Assembly: GCF_003574475.2 (NCBI RefSeq)
Contig: NZ_QLIS02000002.1
Coordinates: 496,001 to 560,000, forward strand
Length of the DNA stretch: 64,000 bases
Source: Pseudofrancisella aestuarii
GTDB taxonomy: Bacteria; Pseudomonadota; Gammaproteobacteria; Francisellales; Francisellaceae
Direction: 5' to 3'
Below the pieces are notes generated by a model. That model did not search any database. It was not told the origin of the DNA and was given only the letters and a program-made list of their open reading frames with translations. The translations under genes were made by a program, and so were the position numbers. Below, one piece after another: positions 27,911 through 36,983 of this stretch; position 1 is the first letter of the stretch, and each line of letters starts with the position of its first letter.

Positions 27911-28018
27911 ATGTCTATAGTTGTTGTTGGAAGTGCCGGTGGAGATTTGATAGTTAAAGTTTCATCACTACCTAAAGAGGGTAGCGGCTATTATGAGTTT
28001 AGATCTTATAGGTCGTAA
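27911..28018 (+). pseudogene. Remnant of a PfkB/ribokinase-family sugar kinase
   Basis: A 35-codon frame from ATG 27911 to TAA 28018. Its first 25 residues read like the N-terminus of PfkB-family kinases: MSIVVVGSAGGDLIVKVSSL, then PKEGS, matching the IVVVGSxxxDLVVxVxxLPxxG pattern. After that the similarity stops and the frame ends; no further kinase motif follows in any frame. I read it as the surviving 5' end of a deleted gene. A functional 35-aa peptide is an unlikely alternative. Confidence 0.6.
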
Positions 28019-28066
28019 TTAGATTATAAGAATAGTAAGTTTATTGTTAGATATAAATTTAGTAAT

Positions 28067-28081
28067 CTAGATTTAATCTAG
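28067..28081. repeat. Inverted repeat upstream of the LRR gene
   Basis: CTAGATT-T-AATCTAG, perfect seven-base arms, overlaps a second perfect ten-base palindrome AATCTAGATT at 28064-28073. It lies 33 bases before the LRR start and could be an operator. Its AT-rich composition lowers the weight. Confidence 0.4.
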
Positions 28082-28113
28082 TTATTCAAATTGTAATAGG
28101 TAATCATATTTTT

Positions 28114-29778
28114 ATGAGTATAAGAATGAAACAAGTTTTACTAGTATTATGTGGAGTTATTGCTGGAGTTTGTTTTGCAAACGGTGCTGATGTGACACCA
28201 GTATCTTGTTTTACTTATGCTAAACAGAAAGAGTCATTTTTTAGTTCATATACTATTAGTATTACAGACTATAAAAAAAGTTGTGGTAGTAAAGTAGTAC
28301 TTCCGAGTAGTATAAATGGGTTTGAGGTTACGAATATAGGTGAATATGCTTTTTATAGTAAAGGGCTTGTAAATATAAAGATACCTGATACTGTTAAAAG
28401 TATTGATAAAGGTGCTTTAGGTGATAATAATCTTACAAATATAGATATCCCTCAAAATATAACGAGTATTGAGAGCTTTGTTTTTTATAAAAATAGACTA
28501 ACTAATGTCATAATACCTGAGTATGTTAGAAATATAGGTATGGGAGCATTTCAAGAAAATTTATTAAAAAATGTAACTATATCTAGTGGAGTTAAATATA
28601 TTGGTTATGAAGCTTTTATGAATAATCAAATAACAATCTTACAAATTCCAAACAGTGTAGAGAGCATAAAAGGTTATGCTTTTTATGATAACTATATAGA
28701 CAGCTTAACTATTGGTGAAAATGTCAAAAAGATAGGTGATTATGCTTTTGCTAAAAACAAGTTATTAGATTTAAAAATTCCTGATAATGTGCTTTATATT
28801 GGAAATAAAGCTTTTTATGATAACAATATATCAAATCTTGTTATGTCAGATAATATTATAAGTGTTGGGCAAGATGCTTTTGCAAAGAATCCTTTGAAGA
28901 TTCAGTCAATTCCAATCCCTAGAACAGACCCAGCTTGCTTTACATTTGATGAAACTAAAGGAGAAATTACAGCATATAAAAGTAGTTGTAATAAAAAAGT
29001 GTATATTCCAGATAGGATAAATGGAGTTTCTGTAGTAAGTATTGGAAATGAGGCATTTAAGAATAAAGGTATTACGAATGTTTCGTTTCCAGAAACTATC
29101 ACAAAAATAGGTAATGGAGCTTTTAGGGAGAATCCATTAAAAGTTTTAGACCTCCCTAATAAATTGAAATCAATTGGGGATACTGCTTTTTATAGGAGTA
29201 ATATAAGTACACTTGTAATACCTGATAGTGTAACTAGCATTGGTGAAAGTGCTTTTTATCGAAATGGACTAACAAGTGTAAAATTACCAAAAAATATTAA
29301 AATCATAAATAGTGGAGTATTTTGGGATAATAACATTAAGGAGATTAATATTCCTGAATGTGTTGAAACTATTGGAAGTTTAGCATTTTCCCATAATAAT
29401 CTTAAGAATGTAAAAATACCTAATAAAGTAACTAGTATTGGATATGGTGCTTTTTCAAATAATGAGTTAAAAACTATTAATATCCCAAAAGGTATAACAA
29501 TAATTCAGGAAAAGAGTTTTGCAGATAATAAACTTAAATCCGTTGTTATTCCAGATAGCGTAACAGTTATTGATGCAGAAGCTTTTGCTTCAAATGATTT
29601 AGAGCATTTAACTATTCCTAGTAATGTTATAAATATTAATAGAGATGCTTTTTGGGGAAATAAGCATTTGTATAGAGTTAATGTTGAGGGTGTTGATAAA
29701 ACACGATTTAATCAGAATTGGGATAATATTTTTGGCATAAATCACAGAGGCTACCCAATCAAACCATCAAAGGATTAA
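28114..29778 (+). CDS. Secreted BspA-type leucine-rich-repeat protein
   Basis: 554 aa. A signal peptide (cleavage near residue 23, CFANGAD) is followed by LRR_5 repeats of about 23 residues with the core IGxxAFxxNxLxxLxIPxxVxxI. The array is in two blocks. Each opens with a similar cap: SCFTYAKQ...YKKSCGSKVVLPSSINGFEV, and ACFTFDETKGEITAYKSSC then KKVYIPDRINGVSV near residue 270. This implies an internal duplication. Such proteins are surface or secreted binding scaffolds in many bacteria. A lipoprotein gene follows after two bases. The binding partner is unknown. Confidence 0.85.
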   Translation: MSIRMKQVLLVLCGVIAGVCFANGADVTPVSCFTYAKQKESFFSSYTISITDYKKSCGSKVVLPSSINGFEVTNIGEYAFYSKGLVNIKIPDTVKSIDKGALGDNNLTNIDIPQNITSIESFVFYKNRLTNVIIPEYVRNIGMGAFQENLLKNVTISSGVKYIGYEAFMNNQITILQIPNSVESIKGYAFYDNYIDSLTIGENVKKIGDYAFAKNKLLDLKIPDNVLYIGNKAFYDNNISNLVMSDNIISVGQDAFAKNPLKIQSIPIPRTDPACFTFDETKGEITAYKSSCNKKVYIPDRINGVSVVSIGNEAFKNKGITNVSFPETITKIGNGAFRENPLKVLDLPNKLKSIGDTAFYRSNISTLVIPDSVTSIGESAFYRNGLTSVKLPKNIKIINSGVFWDNNIKEINIPECVETIGSLAFSHNNLKNVKIPNKVTSIGYGAFSNNELKTINIPKGITIIQEKSFADNKLKSVVIPDSVTVIDAEAFASNDLEHLTIPSNVININRDAFWGNKHLYRVNVEGVDKTRFNQNWDNIFGINHRGYPIKPSKD

Positions 29779-29780
29779 AT

Positions 29781-30602
29781 ATGAAATATTTCAAAGCTTT
29801 AATAATGTCTATAATACTACTCTTACTATTTGGGTGCATAAGTCATATAAAAGAAGCACCAGAAACTAGTGAAAAAGAGCAACAGCAAATAGTTAAGATG
29901 CTTGTTGAAATGTTAGAAAAAGAATATCATCAACCATTTAAGGTTATTAAGTTTAAATACAACTATACAGGACATACTAGTGGTGCGAATGACTGTGCTT
30001 TTATATATTGTAGATCACATGTGTATGGGGAGTATTATTTAGATATTCAAGCAGTAGATAATCCTTTTATTACCATTAATCTTTCTTTGAATGATGGTGG
30101 AGGTATTAAAAACATGCTTAAACAATTTAGAGAAAAAGATTTAAGTAAAGTATATTGTTATGCATTTTCAGAGCTCTTTAATAAAAACTATATAAATGAG
30201 AAATGGGTATATCCTAAAGAACAACATATTGATAAAAAGAAGTTTTATGAAACTGCAGACTTCTGTGACCAAAGACCAAGTAAATATGATATAAGCAGAA
30301 AAGAAGTAGATGAACTAACTAATTTTGCAATATATCTTCCTGGGGGTCGTACAAACTGGACAATTCAGTTTGAAAATACTCCAAAATCTATAAATAACTT
30401 TCTTAAAAATATGTATCATATTACGCAAAAGTGGGATATACAAGGAGACACTATTGGTGTTACATTATTTAGTTTAATTGATAGTGGAAATACAGTAACA
30501 GTGCATCCTGAAGGTAGCTTTTTGGTTGGTGATTACTGGGCTAAGAAAGCTAAATCTCCAGAAGATTTGAAAGAATATTTATATTTGAGAACAGAAAATT
30601 AG
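29781..30602 (+). CDS. Lipoprotein of unknown function, paired with the LRR protein
   Basis: 273 aa. A lipobox LLFGC, with the lipidated Cys at 19, follows a typical lipoprotein signal. The mature part has several Cys (in NDCAFIYC, and at KVYCYAF and DFCDQRP), which could form disulfides. A helical acidic segment lies at 25-50. I recognise no domain. The start is two bases after the LRR stop, so the two are surely one transcript and possibly one surface complex. Confidence 0.7.
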   Translation: MKYFKALIMSIILLLLFGCISHIKEAPETSEKEQQQIVKMLVEMLEKEYHQPFKVIKFKYNYTGHTSGANDCAFIYCRSHVYGEYYLDIQAVDNPFITINLSLNDGGGIKNMLKQFREKDLSKVYCYAFSELFNKNYINEKWVYPKEQHIDKKKFYETADFCDQRPSKYDISRKEVDELTNFAIYLPGGRTNWTIQFENTPKSINNFLKNMYHITQKWDIQGDTIGVTLFSLIDSGNTVTVHPEGSFLVGDYWAKKAKSPEDLKEYLYLRTEN

Positions 30603-30711
30603 TGAAAGTGATCTATCTAAATCAAATTGAGACATTTGTTACTTGAAATATAAAAAATTAATATCTTAAAATAAGATGTTCTTATACTACAGGCATAATA
30701 AAAACTGTACT

Positions 30712-30744
30712 AAAACCTATTCAAGATAATGAGGTGGTTTTTTT
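30712..30744 (+). terminator. Candidate terminator after the LRR-lipoprotein operon
   Basis: AAAACC (30712-30717) can pair with GGTTTT (30736-30741), or ACCT with AGGT inside it, followed by an unbroken T run to 30744. The loop is long, so this is a weak call. It lies between the converging lipoprotein and glyA genes. Confidence 0.35.
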
Positions 30745-30830
30745 AGAATATCAGAATCTTATAGCTGTAGAGAGACAGGAAAAATGTTCCACAAACCTTA
30801 AAAATTAAGAGAAATATAGACTTATAGAGA

Positions 30831-32084
30831 TTATTTATAAACAGGGAATTTATCACAAAGAGCAACTACTTTAGCAGCTGTTTCTTTTTCTACTTTTTCA
30901 TCACCACAGTTAAATACTACATCAGCTAACCAATTAGCAACTTGCTCACATTCCGCTTCTTTAAATCCACGAGTAGTAATAGCTGGGCTTCCTATTCTTA
31001 ATCCGCTTGTTACAAAAGGAGAACGAGGATCATTAGGGATAGAGTTCTTATTTACTGTAATATTTGCTCTACCAAGAGCAGCTTCAGCATCTTTACCTGA
31101 AAAGCCAGTATTTGTAATATCTAAGAGTAATAGGTGATTGTGAGTTCCACCAGAAATGATATTGATATTTCTTTCTTTAAGAGTTTTTTCTAAAGCTTTA
31201 GCGTTTTTCAATACTTGCTTTTGATACTCTTTAAATTCTGGTCTTAGAGCTTCTTTAAATGATACTGCTTTAGCAGCAATAACATGCATTAAAGGACCGC
31301 CTTGAATACCAGGGAATATGGCAGATTGAAATTTTTTAGCTAAATCTGGATTATCGTTGCAAAGAATAAGACCGCCACGAGGACCTCTAAGAGTTTTATG
31401 AGTAGTAGTTGTAGCTACATGCACATGCGGGAATGGGTTAGGGTATAGACCAGCTGCCACAAGACCAGCTACATGAGCTATATCAGCCATTAATACTGCA
31501 TCAACGCTATCAGCAATCTCTCTAAATTTTGCCCAATCAATAATTCCAGAAAATGCTGAGAAACCAGCAATAATCATTTTAGGCTTATGTTCTTTAGCTA
31601 GTTCAGCAACTTGAGCATAGTTAATATCACCTTTCTCATCTAATCCATATTGAATAGATTCATAATGTTTCCCAGAGAAGTTTACTTTGGAACCATGTGT
31701 AAGATGTCCACCAGCACTTAGATCCATGCCTAATACAACATCACCAGGTTTTAATACAGCAGTATACACAGCAGCATTTGCTTGTGATCCAGAGTGAGGC
31801 TGAACATTTGCATAATCTACACCAAAAAGCTCTTTAGCTCTTTCAACAGCTAGCTCTTCTGCGATATCTACATATTCACAACCACCATAATATCTTTTAC
31901 CATGATAACCTTCAGCATACTTGTTTGTTAGTTGAGATCCTTGTGCTTCCATCACAGCTGGACTAGCATAGTTTTCAGAAGCAATTAATTCAACATGTTC
32001 ATGTTGTCTTTTTACTTCTAATTGAATCGCTTTGAAAATTTCTGAATCAGTATTTTTTAAATTATCTTTATCCCAACTAAACAT
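30831..32084 (-). CDS. glyA: Serine hydroxymethyltransferase
   Basis: 417 aa, normal length. PLP enzyme converting serine and THF to glycine and methylene-THF. Motifs: [37 protein letters not shown], and the PLP-lysine loop [16 protein letters not shown] near residue 229. GGAG in CAGGAGATA precedes the ATG. It diverges from darP; the two share a 122-base promoter region. Confidence 0.97.
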   Translation of the reverse strand: MFSWDKDNLKNTDSEIFKAIQLEVKRQHEHVELIASENYASPAVMEAQGSQLTNKYAEGYHGKRYYGGCEYVDIAEELAVERAKELFGVDYANVQPHSGSQANAAVYTAVLKPGDVVLGMDLSAGGHLTHGSKVNFSGKHYESIQYGLDEKGDINYAQVAELAKEHKPKMIIAGFSAFSGIIDWAKFREIADSVDAVLMADIAHVAGLVAAGLYPNPFPHVHVATTTTHKTLRGPRGGLILCNDNPDLAKKFQSAIFPGIQGGPLMHVIAAKAVSFKEALRPEFKEYQKQVLKNAKALEKTLKERNINIISGGTHNHLLLLDITNTGFSGKDAEAALGRANITVNKNSIPNDPRSPFVTSGLRIGSPAITTRGFKEAECEQVANWLADVVFNCGDEKVEKETAAKVVALCDKFPVYK

Positions 32085-32109
32085 TATATTTATCTCCTGA
32101 TGATATGTG

Positions 32110-32138
32110 TTGAAATTATATAAGTGTGAATATATAAA
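32110..32138 (+). promoter_or_regulatory. Promoter of darP
   Basis: TTGAAA (32110-32115) and TATAAA (32133-32138) with a 17-base spacer, each five of six matches to the sigma70 consensus. Transcription from here begins near 32145 and supports the downstream ATG at 32207 as the true darP start. Confidence 0.65.
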
Positions 32139-32206
32139 TAAATTGGATGTTCGTAATTATATCTTATATTCTTATATATAAAAAGTTTTTGAAAGGTATT
32201 TGGGTT

Positions 32207-32764
32207 ATGGGAAAGGTCATTGACTTAGATCAAATAGAGCAACAAGAATGGGAAGAAGAAAATGCCTATTATAAGCAGTCAGATAGTAAGTCAAAAATAA
32301 AAAGAGATATGTTAGAAATAACAGATTTCGGGAGAGAGCTTACAGAGTTAAATAATACTCAATTAGATAAATTACCAATAGATGAAAATCTTAAGAAAAA
32401 TATACTTACTGCGCGTAATATGCAGAAAATAGCCTTAAAAAGGCAAATTCAATTTATTGGTAAACTTTTAAGAAAGGTTGATAATCTAGAAGATATTCAG
32501 GAAGCTCATAGTAAATTAGTAAATAAGAATAAAGAAGCTAATTTAGTTTTCCATAGATTAGAGCATATTAGAGAAGCGTTATTAGCTTCAGAAACTGCTG
32601 ATAGTATGCTTCAACAAGTTTTAGAAGAATTTCCAGAGATAGATATACAAAATTTAAGACAATTAATAAGAAATCATCATAAAGAAATGGAAAAAAATAA
32701 GCCTAAAAAGTCTTATAGACAAATATTCCAGGTGCTTAAAGAAGCATCTCCTGAAATTAACTAA
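32207..32764 (+). CDS. darP: Ribosome-associated protein DarP (YjgA, DUF615)
   Basis: 185 aa, highly charged and helical. It matches the DUF615 family, which assists late 50S subunit assembly in E. coli: SKIKRDMLEITDFGRELTEL, LKRQIQFIGKLLRK and LRQLIRNHHKEM are family-typical. I place the start at ATG 32207, with AAAGG about ten bases upstream. The frame extends to an ATG at 32147, but the extra 20 residues are hydrophobic and fall at the predicted transcription start. Confidence 0.88.
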   Translation: MGKVIDLDQIEQQEWEEENAYYKQSDSKSKIKRDMLEITDFGRELTELNNTQLDKLPIDENLKKNILTARNMQKIALKRQIQFIGKLLRKVDNLEDIQEAHSKLVNKNKEANLVFHRLEHIREALLASETADSMLQQVLEEFPEIDIQNLRQLIRNHHKEMEKNKPKKSYRQIFQVLKEASPEIN

Positions 32765-32833
32765 TTATTGATTAATGCTAGATACTGCTTTATCCTTTAA
32801 GACAAACATTTTTGCATACTGTTTTTAATCTTA

Positions 32834-33811
32834 ATGAAAAGTTTAAAAGATATTAGAAATTTAATGAAAGAAGATATTGAAAAAAATGATCGATTGATTG
32901 TTGATTCATTATCTTCTGAAGTCGTTCTTATTAATCAAATTAGTCAATATATTATTAATAGTGGTGGTAAAAGATTAAGGCCACTTTTAGTTTTGTTGTT
33001 TGCAAAAGCTATGGGTTACCAAGGTCAAAAACATTATGCAGCTGCAGCAATAATAGAATTTATACATACAGCAACTTTATTACATGATGATGTGGTTGAT
33101 GATTCTCAGTTAAGAAGGGGACGTCAAACTGCAAATAATGTCTTTGGAAATGCAGCAAGTGTTTTAACTGGAGATTTTCTTTATTCAAGATCTTTTCAGA
33201 TGATGGTTAAGTTAGATAATATGCAGATTATGCAAATATTAGCAGATGCGACAAATAAAATATCTGAGGGAGAGGTTCTGCAGCTATTAAATGCTAGAAA
33301 TATTAATTTAGATGAAGAAGGGTACACGAACGTAATTTACTGTAAAACAGCTAAGCTTTTTGAGGCAGCATGTGAATTAGCAGGTATTCTAGCTTTAGAT
33401 AAGGAAGATTTTGTACAAAAAAGAAATCAGATTCAGCAGTACGGTGTATATTTAGGTAATGCTTTCCAAGTAGCGGATGATGTTTTAGATTATATTTCAG
33501 ATGCTGAAAGTTTAGGTAAGAATATTGGTGATGATTTAGATGAAGGTAAGATGACTTTACCAACTATTTATGCTTTAGCTAATGTTTCAAAAGAAGAACA
33601 ACAAGTTTTAAAAAAAGCTATTGAAAATGGTGATTATAATATAGAAGAAATAGTTTCTATAGTTAAGCAAAGTGGAGCGATAGAGTATTCTTATAAAGTT
33701 GCTTGTCATTATGCAGAAAAAGCTAAGCAAGCAATCGATTTCTTACCTAATACAGAGTATAAGAAAGCAATGTTTTTGCTTTGTGATTTGGCTGTGAATA
33801 GAAGAGCATAA
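32834..33811 (+). CDS. ispB: Octaprenyl (polyprenyl) diphosphate synthase
   Basis: 325 aa trans-prenyltransferase that makes the ubiquinone side chain. The first Asp-rich motif, LLHDDVVDDSQLRRGR, is near residue 83 and the second, QVADDVLDY, near 212. GGKRLRPLLVLLFA near the N-terminus binds the isoprenyl substrate. The ribosome binding site is poor. It pairs functionally with coq7 further on, as both serve ubiquinone synthesis. Confidence 0.92.
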   Translation: MKSLKDIRNLMKEDIEKNDRLIVDSLSSEVVLINQISQYIINSGGKRLRPLLVLLFAKAMGYQGQKHYAAAAIIEFIHTATLLHDDVVDDSQLRRGRQTANNVFGNAASVLTGDFLYSRSFQMMVKLDNMQIMQILADATNKISEGEVLQLLNARNINLDEEGYTNVIYCKTAKLFEAACELAGILALDKEDFVQKRNQIQQYGVYLGNAFQVADDVLDYISDAESLGKNIGDDLDEGKMTLPTIYALANVSKEEQQVLKKAIENGDYNIEEIVSIVKQSGAIEYSYKVACHYAEKAKQAIDFLPNTEYKKAMFLLCDLAVNRRA

Positions 33812-33812
33812 A

Positions 33813-34415
33813 ATGAGTATCTTAAAACTTAATATCATAAGGTTTTGTGTAGCTTTTATATCACTATTTGCTGTGAGCTATTCGATTTATTATAGTGGAT
33901 TTAATATTTTTGAAGTCTTTGCGCAGTTTACATATATAAGCAACTTATCAGTTATTGTCATATTGTTTTTGATTTCGTTTAATTTTATAAGTGATAAAAA
34001 TATCCTATTTGTTTTACCACAAATAACTCTTACATATATTATATTTGCATTACTTTTGTCTAAAGGCATAGTAAATGAAACGCCTTACAGTTTAGTAGAA
34101 CATTATTTCTTACCTATATATCTTTTATGTGACTATTTTCTTTTCGTAAAAGAAAGAGCGAAGATTTATAAAGTATTAACAGTATTGGTTACATACACTG
34201 TTATATATATGATTTATATGTATAGTTATGGATATTTTTCAGGATATTATCCTTATTTCTTTATAGATTTGACAATTAATCCTTTGTGGAAGGTAGTAGC
34301 TACTAGCATAGCTATTATAATTTTAGTATATGTAATATTTTTTGTGATTGTTGCGGCTAAGCAGGCACAAAATAAAATATATAAGAGATTTTCAGATAAA
34401 AGAAATACTATTTAA
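33813..34415 (+). CDS. Small Pr6Pr-like membrane protein
   Basis: 200 aa with six predicted membrane helices. The pattern resembles the Pr6Pr (FAR-17a/AIG1-like) family: FTYISNLSVIVILF in helix 2, EHYFLPIYLLCDYFLF around helix 4, and YYPYFFIDL later. No function is established for bacterial members. The start is one base after the ispB stop, and the 3' end overlaps the convergent FKBP gene by eight bases. The family call is moderate. Confidence 0.6.
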   Translation: MSILKLNIIRFCVAFISLFAVSYSIYYSGFNIFEVFAQFTYISNLSVIVILFLISFNFISDKNILFVLPQITLTYIIFALLLSKGIVNETPYSLVEHYFLPIYLLCDYFLFVKERAKIYKVLTVLVTYTVIYMIYMYSYGYFSGYYPYFFIDLTINPLWKVVATSIAIIILVYVIFFVIVAAKQAQNKIYKRFSDKRNTI

Positions 34416-35127
34416 AAGATTTTAAAGTTATTTTAAATGATAGAGCTTGGTTTGGACCAATTGCTACAGGTGCTTTTTCACCATAGGCTACATCAGGAGC
34501 ACAGTAAAGTATAAAAGTAGAGCCCGTAGGTATTTTAGGGATTGCATCCTTCCAACATTTAATTAAGTTCTGGAGAGGGAAAGTAATATCTTTATTTGAG
34601 TCAAAGGTGATTCCTACAAGCTTACCTTCTTTAATATCATTTAATACAAGCTTATTTTTTTCATAAGTTATAACAGGAGTGGTGCCTTGATAATCTAGAG
34701 TTATTTTATTATTGCTTTTAGGTTTTTTACCATCTCCTTGCTTAATCATTTGATAATAGACTCCATCATCAACTTTGATAATATTATCTATTTTAGCTAT
34801 TTGTTCCATAAATTCTGTAGAGTATTTAAGATTCTCTTCAGGTAGGGATATCTGTCCACTTCTAATTTTTTTCTTCAATTCAGTTAAATTCTCTACTATC
34901 TGATCTCTAGAAAGTCTAGGTTTTTTATTATTTAAGGCGTCACTATACCCTGCTATTATACTATCATCGTCCATATCTAGACTTTGTCTAGCCATGCCTG
35001 CTCCTATATCATAGCCCCATGAGTAACTGCTTTCTTTACTAGCTTGTGCAGTATTATTAGCAGCAAAAGCAGATATTCCAATAGAAGACAGAATTAGAGT
35101 AGTTAACAGTCTGGTTGATATTTTCAT
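34408..35127 (-). CDS. Periplasmic FKBP-type peptidyl-prolyl isomerase (FkpA/Mip-like)
   Basis: 239 aa. A signal peptide (about 1-22, ISAFAA) is followed by the helical FkpA/Mip dimerisation domain (SYSWGYDIGAGMARQ, DALNNKKPRLSRDQI) and a C-terminal FKBP domain (about 140-239). FKBP landmarks kept include FDSN, LIKCWKDAIPKIPTG and VAYGEKAP. An insertion of roughly 20 residues lies between the first strand (LDYQGT) and FDSN, where FKBPs usually have a short loop. It folds periplasmic proteins and is Mip-like in architecture. AAGGAG precedes the ATG. Confidence 0.88.
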   Translation of the reverse strand: MKISTRLLTTLILSSIGISAFAANNTAQASKESSYSWGYDIGAGMARQSLDMDDDSIIAGYSDALNNKKPRLSRDQIVENLTELKKKIRSGQISLPEENLKYSTEFMEQIAKIDNIIKVDDGVYYQMIKQGDGKKPKSNNKITLDYQGTTPVITYEKNKLVLNDIKEGKLVGITFDSNKDITFPLQNLIKCWKDAIPKIPTGSTFILYCAPDVAYGEKAPVAIGPNQALSFKITLKSFK

Positions 35128-35131
35128 AAAA

Positions 35132-35935
35132 TCATCTCCTTATTTCTGTTACAGAAATATTAAAAAAATCAAAAAGTTCTTTATCTAACATTTGTGATGG
35201 AGAAATATTAGATAATGCTTTAAATATAACATTTTTTCGGTCAGGATTCTTTTGTTCCCACCTGTTTAGCATATCTTTAATGAGAACTCTTTGTAAATTG
35301 TCTTGAGATCCACAAAGATTACATGGAATTATTGGGAAATTTTTTAGTTTAGAGTATTCGGTAGTTTCTATTTCAGAAACAAATGATAAGGGGCGTATTA
35401 CAATATTCCTTTTATCATCACTTAGGAGCTTTGGAGGCATGGATTTAATAGAGCCATTATAAAATAAGTTTAAGAAGAATGTTTCTATAATATCGTCACG
35501 ATGATGTCCTAATGCAATTTTTGTTACATTATGTTCTTCCGCAAAGTCATATAGTATACCTCGACGCATTCTAGAACATAATCCACAAGTAGTTTTACCT
35601 TCTGGAATTACGCTTTTTACAACACTATATGTGTCTCTTTCTATAATATGATATTCAACATTTTTCTGCTTTAGATAATTTGGCAAAACTTCTTCTGGGA
35701 AGCCTGGCTGCTTTTGATCAAGATTGACAGCAAGAATATCAAATTTTATTGGAGCTTTTTGCTGTAGTAGTAATAGTATTTCTAATAAGCAATATGAATC
35801 TTTGCCCCCCGATAGGCAAACCATAATCTTATCATTTTCTTCAATCATATTATATTGATTGATAGCTTGAGCAGTTTTTCTAATTATTTGCTTTTCTAAT
35901 TTTTTTAAGTCTTTTGGCTGATCATTAATTATCAT
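35132..35935 (-). CDS. ttcA: tRNA 2-thiocytidine(32) synthetase TtcA
   Basis: 267 aa. ATP-PPase with the PP-loop [13 protein letters not shown] near residue 40, and the iron-sulfur Cys pair in [12 protein letters not shown] plus a later CNLC. It thiolates C32 in tRNAs. [18 protein letters not shown] is typical of the family. The start overlaps the thioesterase stop by 11 bases, and FKBP starts four bases after its stop. Confidence 0.92.
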   Translation of the reverse strand: MIINDQPKDLKKLEKQIIRKTAQAINQYNMIEENDKIMVCLSGGKDSYCLLEILLLLQQKAPIKFDILAVNLDQKQPGFPEEVLPNYLKQKNVEYHIIERDTYSVVKSVIPEGKTTCGLCSRMRRGILYDFAEEHNVTKIALGHHRDDIIETFFLNLFYNGSIKSMPPKLLSDDKRNIVIRPLSFVSEIETTEYSKLKNFPIIPCNLCGSQDNLQRVLIKDMLNRWEQKNPDRKNVIFKALSNISPSQMLDKELFDFFNISVTEIRR

Positions 35936-36344
35936 TTTCTAGTAAATAATCCTTTATTTCCTTTGGAAGTTTATGCAATCTGCCTGTTGTAGCATTATAA
36001 CATGCTAGTTTTACGTGGGCTGTAGTTGCTATCTCATTAGAGCCTGAAATTTTTATTTCGTAGTTCAGCTCTATGCTTGCAGCACCACATTTAATTACTG
36101 TTTGGGAAACCTCTAATTTATTTGGGTGAGTAAGAGGAATTTTATAATTGCAGCATTGTTCAGATATTACAAGTTGTATAGTATTCTCTTTAGCCCATTC
36201 TATCAAGGCTGGAGTTTGATATACCCAAGTAGTTCTTGCTTCTTCAAAGTAGTCAAAATATTTACCATTGTTTACATGCCCATACTTATCTGTATCTGAC
36301 CATCTTATATTAGTTATTAACTTAAAGCAGCGTCTGTTTGTCAT
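35925..36344 (-). CDS. Hotdog-fold acyl-CoA thioesterase (YbgC/4HBT family)
   Basis: 139 aa. The 4HBT signature [26 protein letters not shown] carries the catalytic Asp of the family. It likely hydrolyses short acyl-CoA thioesters; the substrate is unknown. TTAGGG is the probable ribosome binding site. It is 12 bases after the SLT lipoprotein start region on the same strand and is followed by ttcA in overlapping frames. Confidence 0.82.
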   Translation of the reverse strand: MTNRRCFKLITNIRWSDTDKYGHVNNGKYFDYFEEARTTWVYQTPALIEWAKENTIQLVISEQCCNYKIPLTHPNKLEVSQTVIKCGAASIELNYEIKISGSNEIATTAHVKLACYNATTGRLHKLPKEIKDYLLENDN

Positions 36345-36356
36345 AGATAACCCTAA

Positions 36357-36983
36357 TTAAAAAATATAAGAAAGAATTGGTTTTCTAGGTACAGGACAGT
36401 TCTTCAATTGAGCCGAGTATTTACTAGCAACACCGGCTGTTTTCTTAGCATAGTTTAGCAGAAATGAATTATTTCTATGACTTCCTTTTTTATATCCACC
36501 TATCCCTTCATGGTATGCTAAGTATAAGTTATAAGCATCAGTTTTACTTATGCCTGTTTTATTATGAACATTATTTAAATACCAACCAATAAAGTCGACA
36601 GAGTCACTAAAGCTACTTCTACTTACAAAAGATTGCTTAGTTTCTTTTTTATAGTGATCCCAAGTTCCATCTAAAGCTTGAGCATATCCATATGCTGATG
36701 ATGCTCGACCAACAGGAATAAAGCCCATCCAATATTGCATAGGAGGTTTAGCACCGTCTCTAAAAGAAGATTCTTGTCTTATAAAAGCCATTTGTATATT
36801 TAAGGGAACTCCCCATCTGTTATAAGAATCAAGCATATCATAATACCAGTCAGGGTATTCATGGATAATTGAGCAAGCATTATTTATATTTGAAGGAGGC
36901 TTTGATGCACAAGAAGACAAGGCTATTAAAGCACAAATAATAAGAGTAGTTTTAAGTAAATATTTTCTTTTAATCATAAGCAT
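36357..36983 (-). CDS. SLT-type lytic transglycosylase lipoprotein A
   Basis: 208 aa. The lipobox ALSSC places the lipidated Cys at 25. The SLT fold follows: catalytic Glu in IRQESSF, then SAYGYAQALDGTW, DSVDFIGWYL and YLAYHEGIGGY. It probably cleaves peptidoglycan glycan strands from the outer membrane. It is a clear paralog of the gene at 43580. Its ATG overlaps the dacB stop by one base (TAATG), so it is coupled to PBP4, a sensible pairing for wall remodelling. Confidence 0.85.
   Translation of the reverse strand: MLMIKRKYLLKTTLIICALIALSSCASKPPSNINNACSIIHEYPDWYYDMLDSYNRWGVPLNIQMAFIRQESSFRDGAKPPMQYWMGFIPVGRASSAYGYAQALDGTWDHYKKETKQSFVSRSSFSDSVDFIGWYLNNVHNKTGISKTDAYNLYLAYHEGIGGYKKGSHRNNSFLLNYAKKTAGVASKYSAQLKNCPVPRKPILSYIF

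Larger units (their letters stand above)
27768..28113. other. Gene-poor gap with a decayed kinase start and operator-like repeats
   Basis: This 346-base stretch between the permease start and the LRR gene holds no intact gene. It contains a sugar-kinase remnant (27911-28018) and an inverted repeat (28067-28081). The remainder is AT-rich without a recognisable element. Confidence 0.7.

Noticed and set aside
30663-30677. ATCTTA-AAA-TAAGAT hairpin after the lipoprotein gene
   Set aside because: Weak A/T stem, not followed by a T run; a better terminator candidate lies at 30712-30744.
32147-32206. 20-codon N-terminal extension of darP
   Set aside because: The hydrophobic extension overlaps the predicted transcription start and lacks a ribosome binding site; ATG 32207 fits the family.
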